A stretch of 64,000 nt of DNA, taken from positions 953,253-1,017,252 of the forward strand of contig NZ_JAERRH010000002.1 in assembly GCF_016741855.1 (NCBI RefSeq). Reading direction: 5' to 3'. The number at the start of each line of letters is the position of its first letter. Within the stretch, counting starts at the first letter, position 1. Below the pieces are notes generated by a model, which was not told the DNA's origin, ran no database searches, and saw nothing but the letters and a program-made list of their open reading frames with translations. This stretch comes from Streptomyces musisoli (lineage in GTDB: Bacteria > Actinomycetota > Actinomycetes > Streptomycetales > Streptomycetaceae). Both the position numbers and the translations under genes were made by a program. Shown here piece after piece: positions 28,704 to 37,661 of the stretch.

Positions 28704-29762
28704 TTGGAACTCGTCACGCCGGTGGCCGGAGCGCTGGCCCGGGCGCTCCTCGGACCGGTCGGGGCCCGGATCGGCAGAGTCGTGCTCGGCCCGGCGGAGC
28801 GGCGTGCCCTGGAAAAGGCCTGCCGTGCGGCTCTGGAACGTGCGGTGGGCGACCTACGGGAGGAGGGCGCCACCCGGGAGGAGGCGGACCACGTCCTCGG
28901 CCTGCTACAGCGGCTCATGGAAGAGGTCGAGCCCGAGGACATGCCCCTGTTCGCACCGCTGCGCGCACCGGATCCGTCCGTGGCGGCGGCTCACGCCGGC
29001 ACGGGCGGAGAGCCGGGGGCCCCGGACACCGAGCGCACCGGCGCCGTGCTGGTCTGGCGCCAAGCGGCCGAACGGGCCGGCCAGGACCCGGACACCTTTC
29101 CGATGGCGTTCGATCACCTGGTCGAGCGTCTCTTCACCCACATGCGCGCCGAGGTGACGGAAGCGGCGGCCACCCTCGGCAGCCCGCTGTTCCCCCGCGT
29201 CGTCCTCACCCGGCTCGAGCGGCTCGACACCTCCTTCCGGGCCCTCGTCGCGGCGGTGCACACTGCCGCCGCGCCGTTGATCCCGCTGGCGGAGCCGCTG
29301 CGCCAGGCACTCGACACCGCCAGGGAGGTCTGCCGCACCTCGCGACGGGCCTTCGTCACGCCTGATCTGCTGCTCGCCCTGTTGTCCATCCCGTACGGCA
29401 GGACCGCGGCGTGCTTCGACTCCGTCCGCCCGGCACTCGCCGACACCGTTCGCCACATGCTCCAGCGCTACCTGACCACCACGGAGTTCGGCCCGTTCCA
29501 CCCGTTCGACTGGGCTGAGCGCGCCGACGTGCAACACGCCCGCGGTCAGGCCGCACGAGACGGGGCGCCCGTGGTGAGCGACGCCCATCTGCTGCTGGGC
29601 GTCCTGGAGGGCGAATCGGCGACCAATCTGCAACTGGCCAGGTGGCTCGGCCCCGACCACGGCAAGCTGCGTCGGGCCGCACTCGCCGCGGCCCGCGGCG
29701 CCCCGCCCGCCGCCGGAACTCCCGGCACCGTCTTCGGCGACGGCGACCCGTTCCCTCCCTGA
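28704..29762 (+). CDS. Clp-N-like domain protein, partner of the kinase
   Basis: The 352-residue product starts at TTG with GAGGAG 8 bp upstream and lies 12 bp after the kinase stop. Its N-terminal 60 residues (ARALLGPVGARIGRVVLGP, then AERRALEKACRAALERAV) resemble the helical leader found in Streptomyces STAND-type proteins. The C-terminal half has the double helical repeat of Clp N-domains (FVTPDLLLALLSIPYG and VVSDAHLLLGVLEGESA) but no AAA+ ATPase. Clp N-domains bind substrates or adaptors. It may deliver or be a target of the kinase; the function is inferred only from layout. Confidence 0.65.
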   Translation: MELVTPVAGALARALLGPVGARIGRVVLGPAERRALEKACRAALERAVGDLREEGATREEADHVLGLLQRLMEEVEPEDMPLFAPLRAPDPSVAAAHAGTGGEPGAPDTERTGAVLVWRQAAERAGQDPDTFPMAFDHLVERLFTHMRAEVTEAAATLGSPLFPRVVLTRLERLDTSFRALVAAVHTAAAPLIPLAEPLRQALDTAREVCRTSRRAFVTPDLLLALLSIPYGRTAACFDSVRPALADTVRHMLQRYLTTTEFGPFHPFDWAERADVQHARGQAARDGAPVVSDAHLLLGVLEGESATNLQLARWLGPDHGKLRRAALAAARGAPPAAGTPGTVFGDGDPFPP

Positions 29763-29828
29763 CCGGACCGCGGCCGCCCGAGAGGCGGGGGAGTGGATCG
29801 GATGGCCGTGGATGAGTACCTCAGCACG

Positions 29829-31424
29829 TCATCGCTTGATGCGGCCACGCAGGGCAAAGAGGGCGAAGCCGAGGAGGACGGGTTCAGCGATGCGCGAGCC
29901 CATTTCAATGTAGGTTCCGGCGGTGGTGAAGTTCTGGCCGCTGGAGCGGAAGACGACGCTGTTGATGAGCACGCGTTGGGCCTTCTCGGCGCGTTTCCCG
30001 GTGATGCGGTCGCCGTAACCGATGGTGAGCGTCGGGTCGGGGTTGTCGACGGTGAGCCGGACATTTTGGCCGACGGCAGTCTGTTTGCCGGTGATTTCGG
30101 GCTTGGGATCGGCATTGGGCAGGCCCCACAGCATGAGGGCGAAGAAGCTGAGGGTCATGGCCAGGATGAGCCAGGACAGGGCGCGCACGGCCCGGAGCGC
30201 GTAGCCGGACAGCGCCCAGTACAGGGTGAGCAGTATCCGTTCGCCGAGGGGACGTGCGGGGTCTTTGCGACGCATCTCCATTTCGCCGTAGTAGAAGTCG
30301 GCCGCGTCCGGCTCGTTCTTCGCATCCTCCGATCCCTTGCGCAACACCCGATACAGGGGCGCCAGGTCGTCCGGGTTGGGCGTGCGCGCAGGGTGCGTGG
30401 TGTGGTGGGGACCCGGCTTCCACTCGCGGGCGGTGGGAGCCGCCAGGTTCGCGGGCGGCTCCTGGAGGGCGCGCCAGGCATGTTCCTCGGCAAGTACGCG
30501 ACGACGAGTCCATCGTCGTGGAACCCCCCACCTCCAGTGGACGCCGGCCGGCGGACAGGCGAATCGTGTGCTCCCTTCCAAACGCAACAAGTCCAGATGT
30601 GCCGCACCAGTGAAATGGCAGTCCGTCAGGTCCATGTCAGTCAGGAGCACGTGTGTTGCGTCGGTACTTGCCAGGGATACGACACGGACGTCCGGACTGC
30701 TTCCCCTGAACCAGGCAGTTTCCGCAGGGCGGGCGAACGGGCTGACCGAGACGGCGAAGGGCTGGGTGATGATGGCGCCGGTGAGGTCGAGATACGCGTA
30801 CCGCAGGGCAAGCGAGGCGGTCGCATCCCACCGTGTCCGGTGGCACATCACGCGCTCCGCGGCTGCATCGATCCGTGTCGGACCTGCGAACTTCGCGTTT
30901 GAAAGGGCCAGCACCTGCCGACAGGTCACGTGCTCGATCCGAGCGTCGCCGCTGAATCGGGAGCCTACGAAAGTGGCAGTCCCGTTGACCACCATGCCGT
31001 TGAACGCGGCATCGGAGAACGTCGTGTCGTGGAAGTTGACGCCGCCGCGGGTGAAATGGGAGTCGTTGAAGCAGGCAAAGCCCGTGAAGGAGGCCAGATA
31101 GAAATTTGCGTCGCTTCCGGTGAAGTCCACTTTGATGAAGTCTGCACCGTCAGGGAAGTCGACGTGGCTGAAGTCGACTTCGCCTAAACGGGGGCGCCCG
31201 GCAACGCGAACCGCAGCAAGAAGTTGGCGCAGGAGGGGGGCGGTGATGCGAGTTCCCCGGACGTTGATGTCGGCGCCGGGGGCGAGGCCGGCCAGGTAGG
31301 CGGCGCGGTCGGCGGGTACGAGGTGGGCCAGGCACTTCGTGTGAGCGCCGATCGGCGTGCCGGAGCACGGGTCCGGCGTCGTTACGTCGCAGTGCGACCA
31401 AGGCGGCGGCCAGAGAGAAGTCAT
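29829..31424 (-). CDS. Pentapeptide-repeat protein with C-terminal membrane domain
   Basis: The 531-residue protein has a short cysteine-containing N-terminus, pentapeptide repeats (about 85-185; VDFSHVDFPDGADFIKVDF shows the A(D/N)LXX rhythm), a second repeat block near 250-290, a cytoplasmic helical stretch (YRVLRKGSEDAKNEPDAADF) and two to three transmembrane helices (ALRAVRALSWLILAMTLSFF and EPVLLGFALFALRG). This layout occurs in several Streptomyces membrane proteins of unknown role. Pentapeptide helices can mimic DNA or act as scaffolds. The gene stands alone, convergent with the kinase pair. Confidence 0.82.
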   Translation of the reverse strand: MTSLWPPPWSHCDVTTPDPCSGTPIGAHTKCLAHLVPADRAAYLAGLAPGADINVRGTRITAPLLRQLLAAVRVAGRPRLGEVDFSHVDFPDGADFIKVDFTGSDANFYLASFTGFACFNDSHFTRGGVNFHDTTFSDAAFNGMVVNGTATFVGSRFSGDARIEHVTCRQVLALSNAKFAGPTRIDAAAERVMCHRTRWDATASLALRYAYLDLTGAIITQPFAVSVSPFARPAETAWFRGSSPDVRVVSLASTDATHVLLTDMDLTDCHFTGAAHLDLLRLEGSTRFACPPAGVHWRWGVPRRWTRRRVLAEEHAWRALQEPPANLAAPTAREWKPGPHHTTHPARTPNPDDLAPLYRVLRKGSEDAKNEPDAADFYYGEMEMRRKDPARPLGERILLTLYWALSGYALRAVRALSWLILAMTLSFFALMLWGLPNADPKPEITGKQTAVGQNVRLTVDNPDPTLTIGYGDRITGKRAEKAQRVLINSVVFRSSGQNFTTAGTYIEMGSRIAEPVLLGFALFALRGRIKR

Positions 31425-31682
31425 GTCTCCTGGGACAGCATGGTTGATCGGGTGGTTGCACTCAGGCCAGCGGCAGAAGTACCGCGACGAAGCACCACAC
31501 CCCGCGCTTCATCGTCGTCCCCGCGCTCCGCGGGGAACTGTCGCGCCACCGCTGTACCGATGTTCCCCAAGCCCAAGCAAGATCAAGCGCTTGGCGCCGA
31601 CGGCTGTCCCTTGTTCCCCGAGGCCGCACACGCACAGCCCTCACGGCGCGCGCACGCGCGGCTGTTCGGCAACGCTGGTGGC
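31425..31682. other. Intergenic region with a CRISPR-repeat-like hairpin
   Basis: The only structure is a single hairpin at 31514-31542 (GTCCCCGCGCTCCGCGGGGA core) that looks like a type I-E CRISPR repeat. There is no second copy, so it is not called an array. Confidence 0.5.
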
Positions 31683-31892
31683 ATGACAGTGCGTGTCGTC
31701 GTGTACGAGCCCGCCGAGGACGGCGGGCGGCGTGTACGTCTTGATGAGCGGTTCCTGGGTATGGCGTACACGCTGCTCGACATCGCCGAGTTCCTGCGCG
31801 CGGCCGGCCTGCCCGACGTGGAACCGGGTGAGGTGGCGAGCGCGAGCTGGGTGGAATGGCGTGGTGGTGGACCGGGTGCCTGGCAGCCGTGA
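31683..31892 (+). CDS. Small conserved hypothetical protein
   Basis: The 69-residue product (MTVRVVVYEPAEDGGRRVRL, then FLGMAYTLLDIAEFLRAAGL) is acidic and soluble and alternates strands with one clear amphipathic helix. Its codon use is typical for the genome. Related short proteins are widespread in Streptomyces; no role is known. Confidence 0.65.
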   Translation: MTVRVVVYEPAEDGGRRVRLDERFLGMAYTLLDIAEFLRAAGLPDVEPGEVASASWVEWRGGGPGAWQP

Positions 31893-31977
31893 CCGCCTCC
31901 CCGGGGCGTGCCGGTGAGCCGTGCCCCCATCGGGCCGGCCGGCCCGATGGGGGCACGGCGCCGGAGGTGTGCGCCGC

Positions 31978-32541
31978 TCAACGGCCGGCCGGGCCCAGTA
32001 CTCCTTCCACGAGCCGGCGCGCGTAGGCGGCGTCCAGCCCGTCCGGGCGGAAGAGGATGCGGTACATCAGGGGGGCGACGACGTGGTCGACGACCGTCTC
32101 GACGTCGGAAGTGTTCTCCCCGCGTTCGGTCGCGCGGGTGAGGATGACGTCGATCTGCCCGGCGGCGTACGCGGAGCACCGGCCGGCGTTGCCGCCGTCC
32201 GGGTCGCCGAGCAGAGCGTCGCGGATGTGGGCGCGGCCGGTGGGGGAGGACATCTCGTCGAGGAACTGTTCGGCCCAGGCCGTCAGATCGGACGACAGGG
32301 CGCCGTGGTCCCCCGGTGCGGTGTCGGGCCGTAGACGCTCGACCGCGACGTCCGACAGGAGTTCCCGGAGGTCGCCCCAGCGACGGTAGATCGTCGACGG
32401 TGTCACGCCCGCGCGCTGGGCGACCAGCGGCACCGTCAGGGCGTCGCGACCCAGCTCGGAGACCAGCTCCCGGACGGCGGCGTGCACCGATGCCTGGACC
32501 CGGGCGCTGCGCCCACCGGGTCGCACCATCTGCCTGCTCAT
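31978..32541 (-). CDS. TetR-family transcriptional regulator
   Basis: The 187-residue protein has the TetR N-terminal helix-turn-helix (ALTVPLVAQRAGVTPSTIYR, then RWGDLRELLSDVAV) and a helical ligand-binding domain. The ATG at 32539-32541 is preferred over an upstream in-frame ATG because GGTGGGTGAT lies just before it and an operator-like repeat follows upstream. It is divergent from the metallo-beta-lactamase-fold gene, which it probably controls. Confidence 0.9.
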   Translation of the reverse strand: MSRQMVRPGGRSARVQASVHAAVRELVSELGRDALTVPLVAQRAGVTPSTIYRRWGDLRELLSDVAVERLRPDTAPGDHGALSSDLTAWAEQFLDEMSSPTGRAHIRDALLGDPDGGNAGRCSAYAAGQIDVILTRATERGENTSDVETVVDHVVAPLMYRILFRPDGLDAAYARRLVEGVLGPAGR

Positions 32542-32556
32542 ATCACCCACCTTAAA

Positions 32557-32673
32557 GCCAAGTCGTTGCGTCAAGCGGGCCGCGACTGAGGAGAATCGGC
32601 GCGCTTAAAGCTAACTGATTGCGTTAGGTGACTGGAGGAACTAGGCTGCCTAAGGCAAAGAGTTTGCGTTTGG
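32557..32673. promoter_or_regulatory. Three related 19-bp operator-like repeats
   Basis: GCCAAGTCGTTGCGTCAAG (32557-32575), GCTAACTGATTGCGTTAGG (32610-32628) and GCAAAGAGTTTGCGTTTGG (32655-32673) align end to end and share TTGCGT. The first two also share an upstream CTTAAA. The middle copy contains CTAAC-N7-GTTAG dyad symmetry. They span the divergent TetR/MBL promoter region and are probable TetR binding sites. Confidence 0.7.
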
Positions 32674-32718
32674 TGTCAGGAACGCCGCATCCCGAAGACC
32701 AGAGGAGCCGAACCGAGC

Positions 32719-33633
32719 ATGGGTACCGCCCCGGCCGTCGACCCGACCGCGATTCCCGTCTGGAACGTGGGTGACGTCGCCGTACACCGCGTCGACGAGA
32801 TCCCTTTGCCCGCCGCCACCGGACCGTGGCTGCTGCCGGATGCCACCCCCGACGTCGTCGCGGAGCAGGAATGGCTGCGTCCCTGCTTCGCCGATGACGA
32901 CGGCGTCCTGCACATCGACAGCCACAGCTTCGCGTTCACCCTGGGCGGCCTGCGCATCCTGGTGGACACCGGCATCGGAAACGGCAAGGAGCGGGCCAAT
33001 CCCGCCTGGCACGACCTGAACACCGGCTTCCTCCAGCGCCTCACCGCCGCCGGATTCCCCCCGGACTCGGTCGACCTGGTGATCCTCACCCACCTGCACG
33101 CCGACCACGTCGGCTGGAACACCCGTGAAGCGGACGGCGAATGGGTGCCCACCTTCCCCAACGCCCGCTACGTCACCTCCCGAGCCGAGCGGCAGTTCTG
33201 GGCCGGATACGACTTGGAGGAAGCGCGCGAGCAGATGTTCCGGGACTCCGTGATCCCGGTGGAGGAGGCGGGACTGCTCGACCTCGTCGACGTCCCCGCC
33301 GGGGGCGTCGACATCGTCCCGGGGCTGCGCCTGCTCCCCACTCCCGGTCACACCCCCGGCCATGTCGCCGTCGCCCTCACCAGCCGCGGCCGGACCGCCG
33401 TGATCACCGGCGACTGCGTGCACCACCCCGTGCAGTTCGCCCACCCCGGCATCGGCGCCTGTGTCGACATCGACCCCGAACGGTCCGAGGCTTCGCGCCG
33501 GGCGCTGCTCGACTCGCTGGCCGGCACGGAGGCCCTCGTCCTGGGCACCCACTTCGCACCGCCCACGGCGGGCCGAGTCGTCTCCCACGAGGGCGCCTAC
33601 CGGCTCGTACCCGTCCCCGCCGACGCGTGCTGA
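32719..33633 (+). CDS. Metallo-beta-lactamase-fold hydrolase
   Basis: The 304-residue protein has the MBL zinc motif HLHADH at residues 125-130, further ligand histidines in TPGHTPGH and near LGTHFAPP, and the ITGD aspartate. The sequence type resembles AHL-lactonase and AttM/BlcC-like relatives as well as uncharacterised hydrolases, so it may hydrolyse lactones or esters. It is divergent from the TetR gene. Confidence 0.88.
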   Translation: MGTAPAVDPTAIPVWNVGDVAVHRVDEIPLPAATGPWLLPDATPDVVAEQEWLRPCFADDDGVLHIDSHSFAFTLGGLRILVDTGIGNGKERANPAWHDLNTGFLQRLTAAGFPPDSVDLVILTHLHADHVGWNTREADGEWVPTFPNARYVTSRAERQFWAGYDLEEAREQMFRDSVIPVEEAGLLDLVDVPAGGVDIVPGLRLLPTPGHTPGHVAVALTSRGRTAVITGDCVHHPVQFAHPGIGACVDIDPERSEASRRALLDSLAGTEALVLGTHFAPPTAGRVVSHEGAYRLVPVPADAC

Positions 33634-33796
33634 TCCGGCGCGTCCCCTTGGGTCCGCGGAGGGCAGGGCCCCGCACCTGATCCACGGCGCGGCGAGTGTT
33701 CGGCGCGTTGTTCCCGTCACTCCCTGAGCGACGCACGTGTGCGGTGCGGCCCGGGCCGACGGCCCGGACCGCACTCCGGAGGTCGCTCCCATCAAT

Positions 33797-33817
33797 CTGG
33801 TCCAACCAGTTGACCAG
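33797..33817. promoter_or_regulatory. GntR operator candidate
   Basis: CTGGTC-N9-GACCAG is a perfect 6-bp inverted repeat, with an internal TGGTCCAACCA that fits FadR-subfamily sites. It lies 28 bp before the GntR start codon, in line with autoregulation of the GntR-hydroxylase operon. Confidence 0.6.
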
Positions 33818-33845
33818 TGGGTCGCCGTCGTCCACCCTCTGCGTC

Positions 33846-34556
33846 ATGACTCAGCGACCCGTCCGGCGAGAGGCGGTCTCCGACCAGCTCTTCGCCCTGT
33901 TGCGCGACAGGATCCTCGGGGGCGCGCTGCCGCCCGGCTCCGCCCTCACCGCCGAACGCGACCTGGCCGCCGAGTTCGGGGTGAACCGGCACGCCGTCCG
34001 GGAGGCCGTCAAACGGCTCCAGCAGGCCAGGCTGGTCGAGGTCAGCCACGGTGGGCGCACCCTCGTCCTGGACTGGCGGCACACCGCCGGTCTCGACCTC
34101 GCCGTGGGGATCGCCGCCGCCGACGGTGGCCCGTCGGTGCAGGACCTGACCCGGGACGCTCTGGAGATGCGGGCGTGCATCGGCGCCGACGCGGCCCGCC
34201 TGTGCGCGCTGCGGCGCTCCGACTCCACCGCCGCACAGATCGTCCAGGCCGCCGACCGGTACGCCCGCAGCGGCCCCGACCTCGCCGCACTCGGCGAGGC
34301 GGACGTCGCCTGGTGGCGGCTGATCGTGGAGGGTTCCGGGAACCTCGCCTACCTGCTGGCCTTCAACAGCCTGGTGGGCGGTACGCTCCCGGTCGCCGAC
34401 GTGCCGAACGACCTGCGCACCGCCGAACTCCTCGACGTCGAGGCCCACCTGCGGCTCGCGGCACACATCGAGGCACACGAGGCAGAGGCGGCCGAGCGGC
34501 TCGGTCGCGAACTGCTGTCCCGCAGCGTGCCCGCGGTCCCGAAGGCGGTGCGCTGA
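33846..34556 (+). CDS. FadR-subfamily GntR regulator
   Basis: The 236-residue protein has the GntR winged helix (LTAERDLAAEFGVNRHAVRE, then AVKRLQQARLVEV) and an all-helical FCD-like ligand domain (DALEMRACIGADAARLCALR). Such regulators often sense acyl chains or organic acids. The fatty-acid-hydroxylase gene starts one base after its stop codon, so they form one operon, and the protein probably represses both. Confidence 0.9.
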   Translation: MTQRPVRREAVSDQLFALLRDRILGGALPPGSALTAERDLAAEFGVNRHAVREAVKRLQQARLVEVSHGGRTLVLDWRHTAGLDLAVGIAAADGGPSVQDLTRDALEMRACIGADAARLCALRRSDSTAAQIVQAADRYARSGPDLAALGEADVAWWRLIVEGSGNLAYLLAFNSLVGGTLPVADVPNDLRTAELLDVEAHLRLAAHIEAHEAEAAERLGRELLSRSVPAVPKAVR

Positions 34557-34557
34557 G

Positions 34558-35391
34558 ATGATCCCGGCCGTGGTCTACGCGATACCGGCGTTCGTGCTCC
34601 TGGTCGTCGTCGAGGCGCTGTCCTACCGCTTCCTCCCGGACGACGACGAACGCGGCTACGAACTGCGCGACACCGTGACCAGCATGTCGATGGGTGCCGG
34701 CAGCCAGGTCGTCGCGGTGCCGTGGAAGGCCGCGACGATCCTTCTGTACGCGGTCCTCTTCACCGCCGCCCCCTGGCACCTCTCTCCGGCCTCCGGCTGG
34801 ACCTGGGTGCTGCTGTTCTTCGCCGACGACCTCGCCTACTACGCCTTCCACCGGGCCCACCACCGGGTGCGGGTGCTCTGGGCGAGCCACGTGGTCCACC
34901 ACTCCAGCGTGCGCTTCAACCTCTCCACCGCCCTGCGCCAGAGCTGGACGCCCATGACCGGCCTGCCCTTCTGGCTGCCGCTCGCACTGCTCGGCGTCCC
35001 GCCGTGGATGATCCTGCTCCAGCAGGCCGTCAGCCTCGTCTACCAGTTCTTCCTGCACACCGAACGCGTGGACAAGCTGTGGCGGCCGGTGGAGTGGGTC
35101 TTCAACACCCCCTCCCACCACCGCGTCCACCACGGTTCCAACGACGTCTACCTGGACCGCAACTACGGCGGCATCCTCATCGTCTGGGACCGGCTCTTCG
35201 GCACGTTCGAACCCGAGGGCGAGCGCGTGCGGTACGGCCTGACCAAGAACATCGACACGTACAACCCGCTGCGGGTGGCGTTCCACGAGTTCGCCGCGGC
35301 CTGGCACGACGTCCGCGCGGCACGACGCTGGCGCGACCGCGCCGGATACCTGTTCGGGCCGCCCGGCTGGACGCCCCGGACGCAGGGCTGA
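34558..35391 (+). CDS. Fatty acid hydroxylase / sterol desaturase family membrane enzyme
   Basis: The 277-residue integral membrane protein has the three histidine boxes of the di-iron hydroxylase family: HRAHH (98-102), HVVHH (111-115) and HHRVHH (187-192), and four or more hydrophobic segments. It should hydroxylate or desaturate a lipid or sterol-like substrate in the membrane using oxygen. It is co-transcribed with a GntR regulator and ends tail-to-tail with the next gene. Confidence 0.9.
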   Translation: MIPAVVYAIPAFVLLVVVEALSYRFLPDDDERGYELRDTVTSMSMGAGSQVVAVPWKAATILLYAVLFTAAPWHLSPASGWTWVLLFFADDLAYYAFHRAHHRVRVLWASHVVHHSSVRFNLSTALRQSWTPMTGLPFWLPLALLGVPPWMILLQQAVSLVYQFFLHTERVDKLWRPVEWVFNTPSHHRVHHGSNDVYLDRNYGGILIVWDRLFGTFEPEGERVRYGLTKNIDTYNPLRVAFHEFAAAWHDVRAARRWRDRAGYLFGPPGWTPRTQG

Positions 35392-35407
35392 CACGCGGGA
35401 CGAGGCG

Positions 35408-36145
35408 CTAGCGGTGCTCCGGGTTCTCGTAGTCGTGGCGGCAGCCGGCGTCCCAGGCGGTGCGCTGGTTGCCGTACGCGGGAATGCCGCCCAGGTCCTT
35501 CAACGCCCGGGCCAGGTGCAGCAGGTTCCAGGTCATGAAGGTGGTGTTGCGGTTGGTGAAGTCGTTCTCCGGCCCGCCCGATCCGGGATCGAGGTACGAC
35601 GGGCCGGGCCCCGCCTCGCCGATCCACCCGGCGTCCGCCTGGGGAGGGATGGTGTAGCCCAGGTGCTGCAGGCTGTAGAGGACGTTCATGGCACAGTGCT
35701 TCACCCCGTCCTCGTTGCCGGTGACGAGACAGCCGCCGACCCGGCCGTAGTAGGCGTACTGACCGGCGTCGTTGAGCAGGCTGGAGCAGGCGTACAGCCG
35801 CTCGATCACCCGCTTCGTCACGGAGCTGTTGTCACCCAGCCAGATGGGACCGGCCAGCACCAGGATGTCGGCCGCCATGACCTGCCGGTACAGGTCCGGC
35901 CACGCGTCCGTCTCCCAGCCGTGCTCCCTCATGTCGGGCCATACGCCGGTCGCGATGTCGTGGTCCACCGCCCGTACGACCTCGACGCGCACCCCCTGCG
36001 CGTCCATGATGGCGGTGCTCCGGTCGATCAGTCCCTGTGTGTTGCTCGTCTCCGGCGAGCGCTTGAGGGTGCAGTTGATCACCAGGGCTCGCAGGTCGTC
36101 GTACTGAGCGGGCGGGGCGTCCGCGGCGGGCGACGAAGCGGTCAC
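35408..36145 (-). CDS. NADPH-dependent FMN reductase-like flavoprotein
   Basis: The 245-residue protein fits the flavodoxin-like fold: LRALVINCTLKRSPETSNT gives the first strand and phosphate-binding loop, and ADILVLAGPIWLGDNSS gives the FMN ring loop. A longer tail (about 150-245) is typical of this iron-sulphur-flavoprotein-related subgroup; no cysteine cluster is present. The GTG start at 36143-36145 is preceded by GGGAGG. Confidence 0.85.
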   Translation of the reverse strand: MTASSPAADAPPAQYDDLRALVINCTLKRSPETSNTQGLIDRSTAIMDAQGVRVEVVRAVDHDIATGVWPDMREHGWETDAWPDLYRQVMAADILVLAGPIWLGDNSSVTKRVIERLYACSSLLNDAGQYAYYGRVGGCLVTGNEDGVKHCAMNVLYSLQHLGYTIPPQADAGWIGEAGPGPSYLDPGSGGPENDFTNRNTTFMTWNLLHLARALKDLGGIPAYGNQRTAWDAGCRHDYENPEHR

Positions 36146-36500
36146 ACGATCCTCCCAGAGCCTTGCCGGCACCTGGTGGGCGGCGGCGCGTCCGTATCCA
36201 GCGTGCGGGCCGGCCGTGGCAGGCGCCATCACGGCACCTCCGAATGGCTGGGACGGCGGCCGTCGCCGGTCACCGTCCCCCTGCGGCGGAGCCCATCGCT
36301 TCGGCATCGCCGGAACGAGCGTCCGTGCCGCCGGCCTCCAGGAACCGTCGGCGTCCACGATCCGCCGGCCTCCAGGATCCGCCGGCCTCCAGGATTCGCC
36401 GGCCTCCAGGATTCGCCGGCGTCCGCGATCCGCCGGCCCGGAGTGGCCTTGAACTCGCGGCGGTTCAAGGCCGTCCGGGGCGTTCACGCCGAGGGGTACA
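36146..36500. other. Intergenic region dominated by a 17-bp repeat
   Basis: No gene is seen; the repeat at 36330-36439 fills the part next to the PD40 gene's 3' end. Confidence 0.6.
36330..36439. repeat. 17-bp tandem repeat, six and a half copies
   Basis: GCCGGCCTCCAGGATYC-type units start at 36330, 36347, 36364, 36381, 36398, 36415 and 36432. Units 4 and 5 are identical; units 2 and 6 share a GGCGTCC variant, which points to higher-order duplication. The 17-bp length is not a multiple of three and the region is non-coding. Confidence 0.92.
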
Positions 36501-37493
36501 TCAGGGGCGCCAGTCCGCCTCCATGTCGTGGGAGTCGGTCTTGGTGAGCTTCGTCAGTCCGGTGCCGTCCGCGCGGACCAGGTAGAGGTGCTCGGGGTCC
36601 GCGTCGTCGCCACCGCCCCGGGTGAAGACCAGACGGCGGCCGTCCGGGGACCACGAGGGGTACTTGTCGTTGTAGCGGGCCGAGGTGATGCGGTGCACCC
36701 CGGTGCCGTCGGGACGGACGACGTAGAGGTGGGCGAAGCCCGTGGAGTCCACGCGGCTGAAGACGATCCGGTTGCCGTGCGACCAGTCGGGCGTCCAGTC
36801 GTGGGAGCCCGAACCGGTGACCGCCGTCTGGGCCAGGGTGGACAGCAGGATCCGCATCACCCTGCTGTGTCCGCTCGCGTCCGCGCGGTTGAACGCCAGG
36901 TACTTGCCGTCCGGGGACCACGTCGGATGGAGGTCGTCCGCCGCGGTGTGGGTGAGCCGGGTGGCGGGGGTGCCGTCGATGTCGGCCACGTAGATCTCGC
37001 GCTGGGTGCCGACCGGCTTGGCGTAGGCGATCCGCTTGCCGTCGGGGGACCACGCGGGGTCGGAGGCGCCCTTGGTGCCGGGGACGGCCTTCAGGTCGCC
37101 CCCCGAGGTCTTCATCGTCCAGATGCCGTCGATGGCGCCACCTGATCCGTAGCGGACGAAGGCCACCCGCTTGCCGTCCGGCGACCAGCTGGGCATCACG
37201 TCGCTGACGGTGGCGGTGTGCGTGAGCTTGACGGGCGTGCCGCCGCCGGCGGAGATCGCGTAGAGGTCTTCGACGGGCGCCGCCGCGGTGTAGCGGGCGA
37301 AGACGATCGGATGGTCCGTCGCCGCTCCCGCGTTCCCCGCGGTGTCGAGCGTCAGCGGCGCGGCCATGGCGAGCGCGCCGGCGATGATCGCCGCCCGGCG
37401 GCGCCGTGTCGTGCCGCCTGCGCCGGTCCTGCCGCTTCTTCGCGCCCGCCCGGCGGTTCCGCCGTCGCCGGTGCGGTGGTGTCGGTGTGTCAA
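36501..37493 (-). CDS. Secreted PD40/TolB-like beta-propeller protein
   Basis: The 330-residue product has an arginine-rich N-terminus (TTRRRRAAIIAGALAMAAPL) leading into a signal peptide cleaved near NAGAATD, then six repeats of the PD40 type, each with PSWSPDGKRVAF or a close variant. This is the TolB/DPP IV N-terminal beta-propeller. No peptidase domain follows, so it is probably an extracellular binding protein. The start is TTG at 37493 with GGGGGG close upstream. Confidence 0.87.
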   Translation of the reverse strand: MTHRHHRTGDGGTAGRARRSGRTGAGGTTRRRRAAIIAGALAMAAPLTLDTAGNAGAATDHPIVFARYTAAAPVEDLYAISAGGGTPVKLTHTATVSDVMPSWSPDGKRVAFVRYGSGGAIDGIWTMKTSGGDLKAVPGTKGASDPAWSPDGKRIAYAKPVGTQREIYVADIDGTPATRLTHTAADDLHPTWSPDGKYLAFNRADASGHSRVMRILLSTLAQTAVTGSGSHDWTPDWSHGNRIVFSRVDSTGFAHLYVVRPDGTGVHRITSARYNDKYPSWSPDGRRLVFTRGGGDDADPEHLYLVRADGTGLTKLTKTDSHDMEADWRP

Positions 37494-37661
37494 GGTGCCC
37501 CCCGATTCCTGCCCGCGGCCCGCTGCGGGCCGCTCCGGCGGGTAAACATCCCACCCGGAGGGGCTCCGGGGAAGCGGCGGAACCCGGCCGTACGAGCTCT
37601 GTGACGTGTTCCGTACGCCGCTGTCACACGCGGTGCGGTGCGGACCCGCGGTGATCCCGGA

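Noticed and set aside
31514..31542. Single hairpin resembling a type I-E CRISPR repeat
   Set aside because: A second repeat would be expected about 61 bp away on one side, but none is present and no cas gene is in the window.
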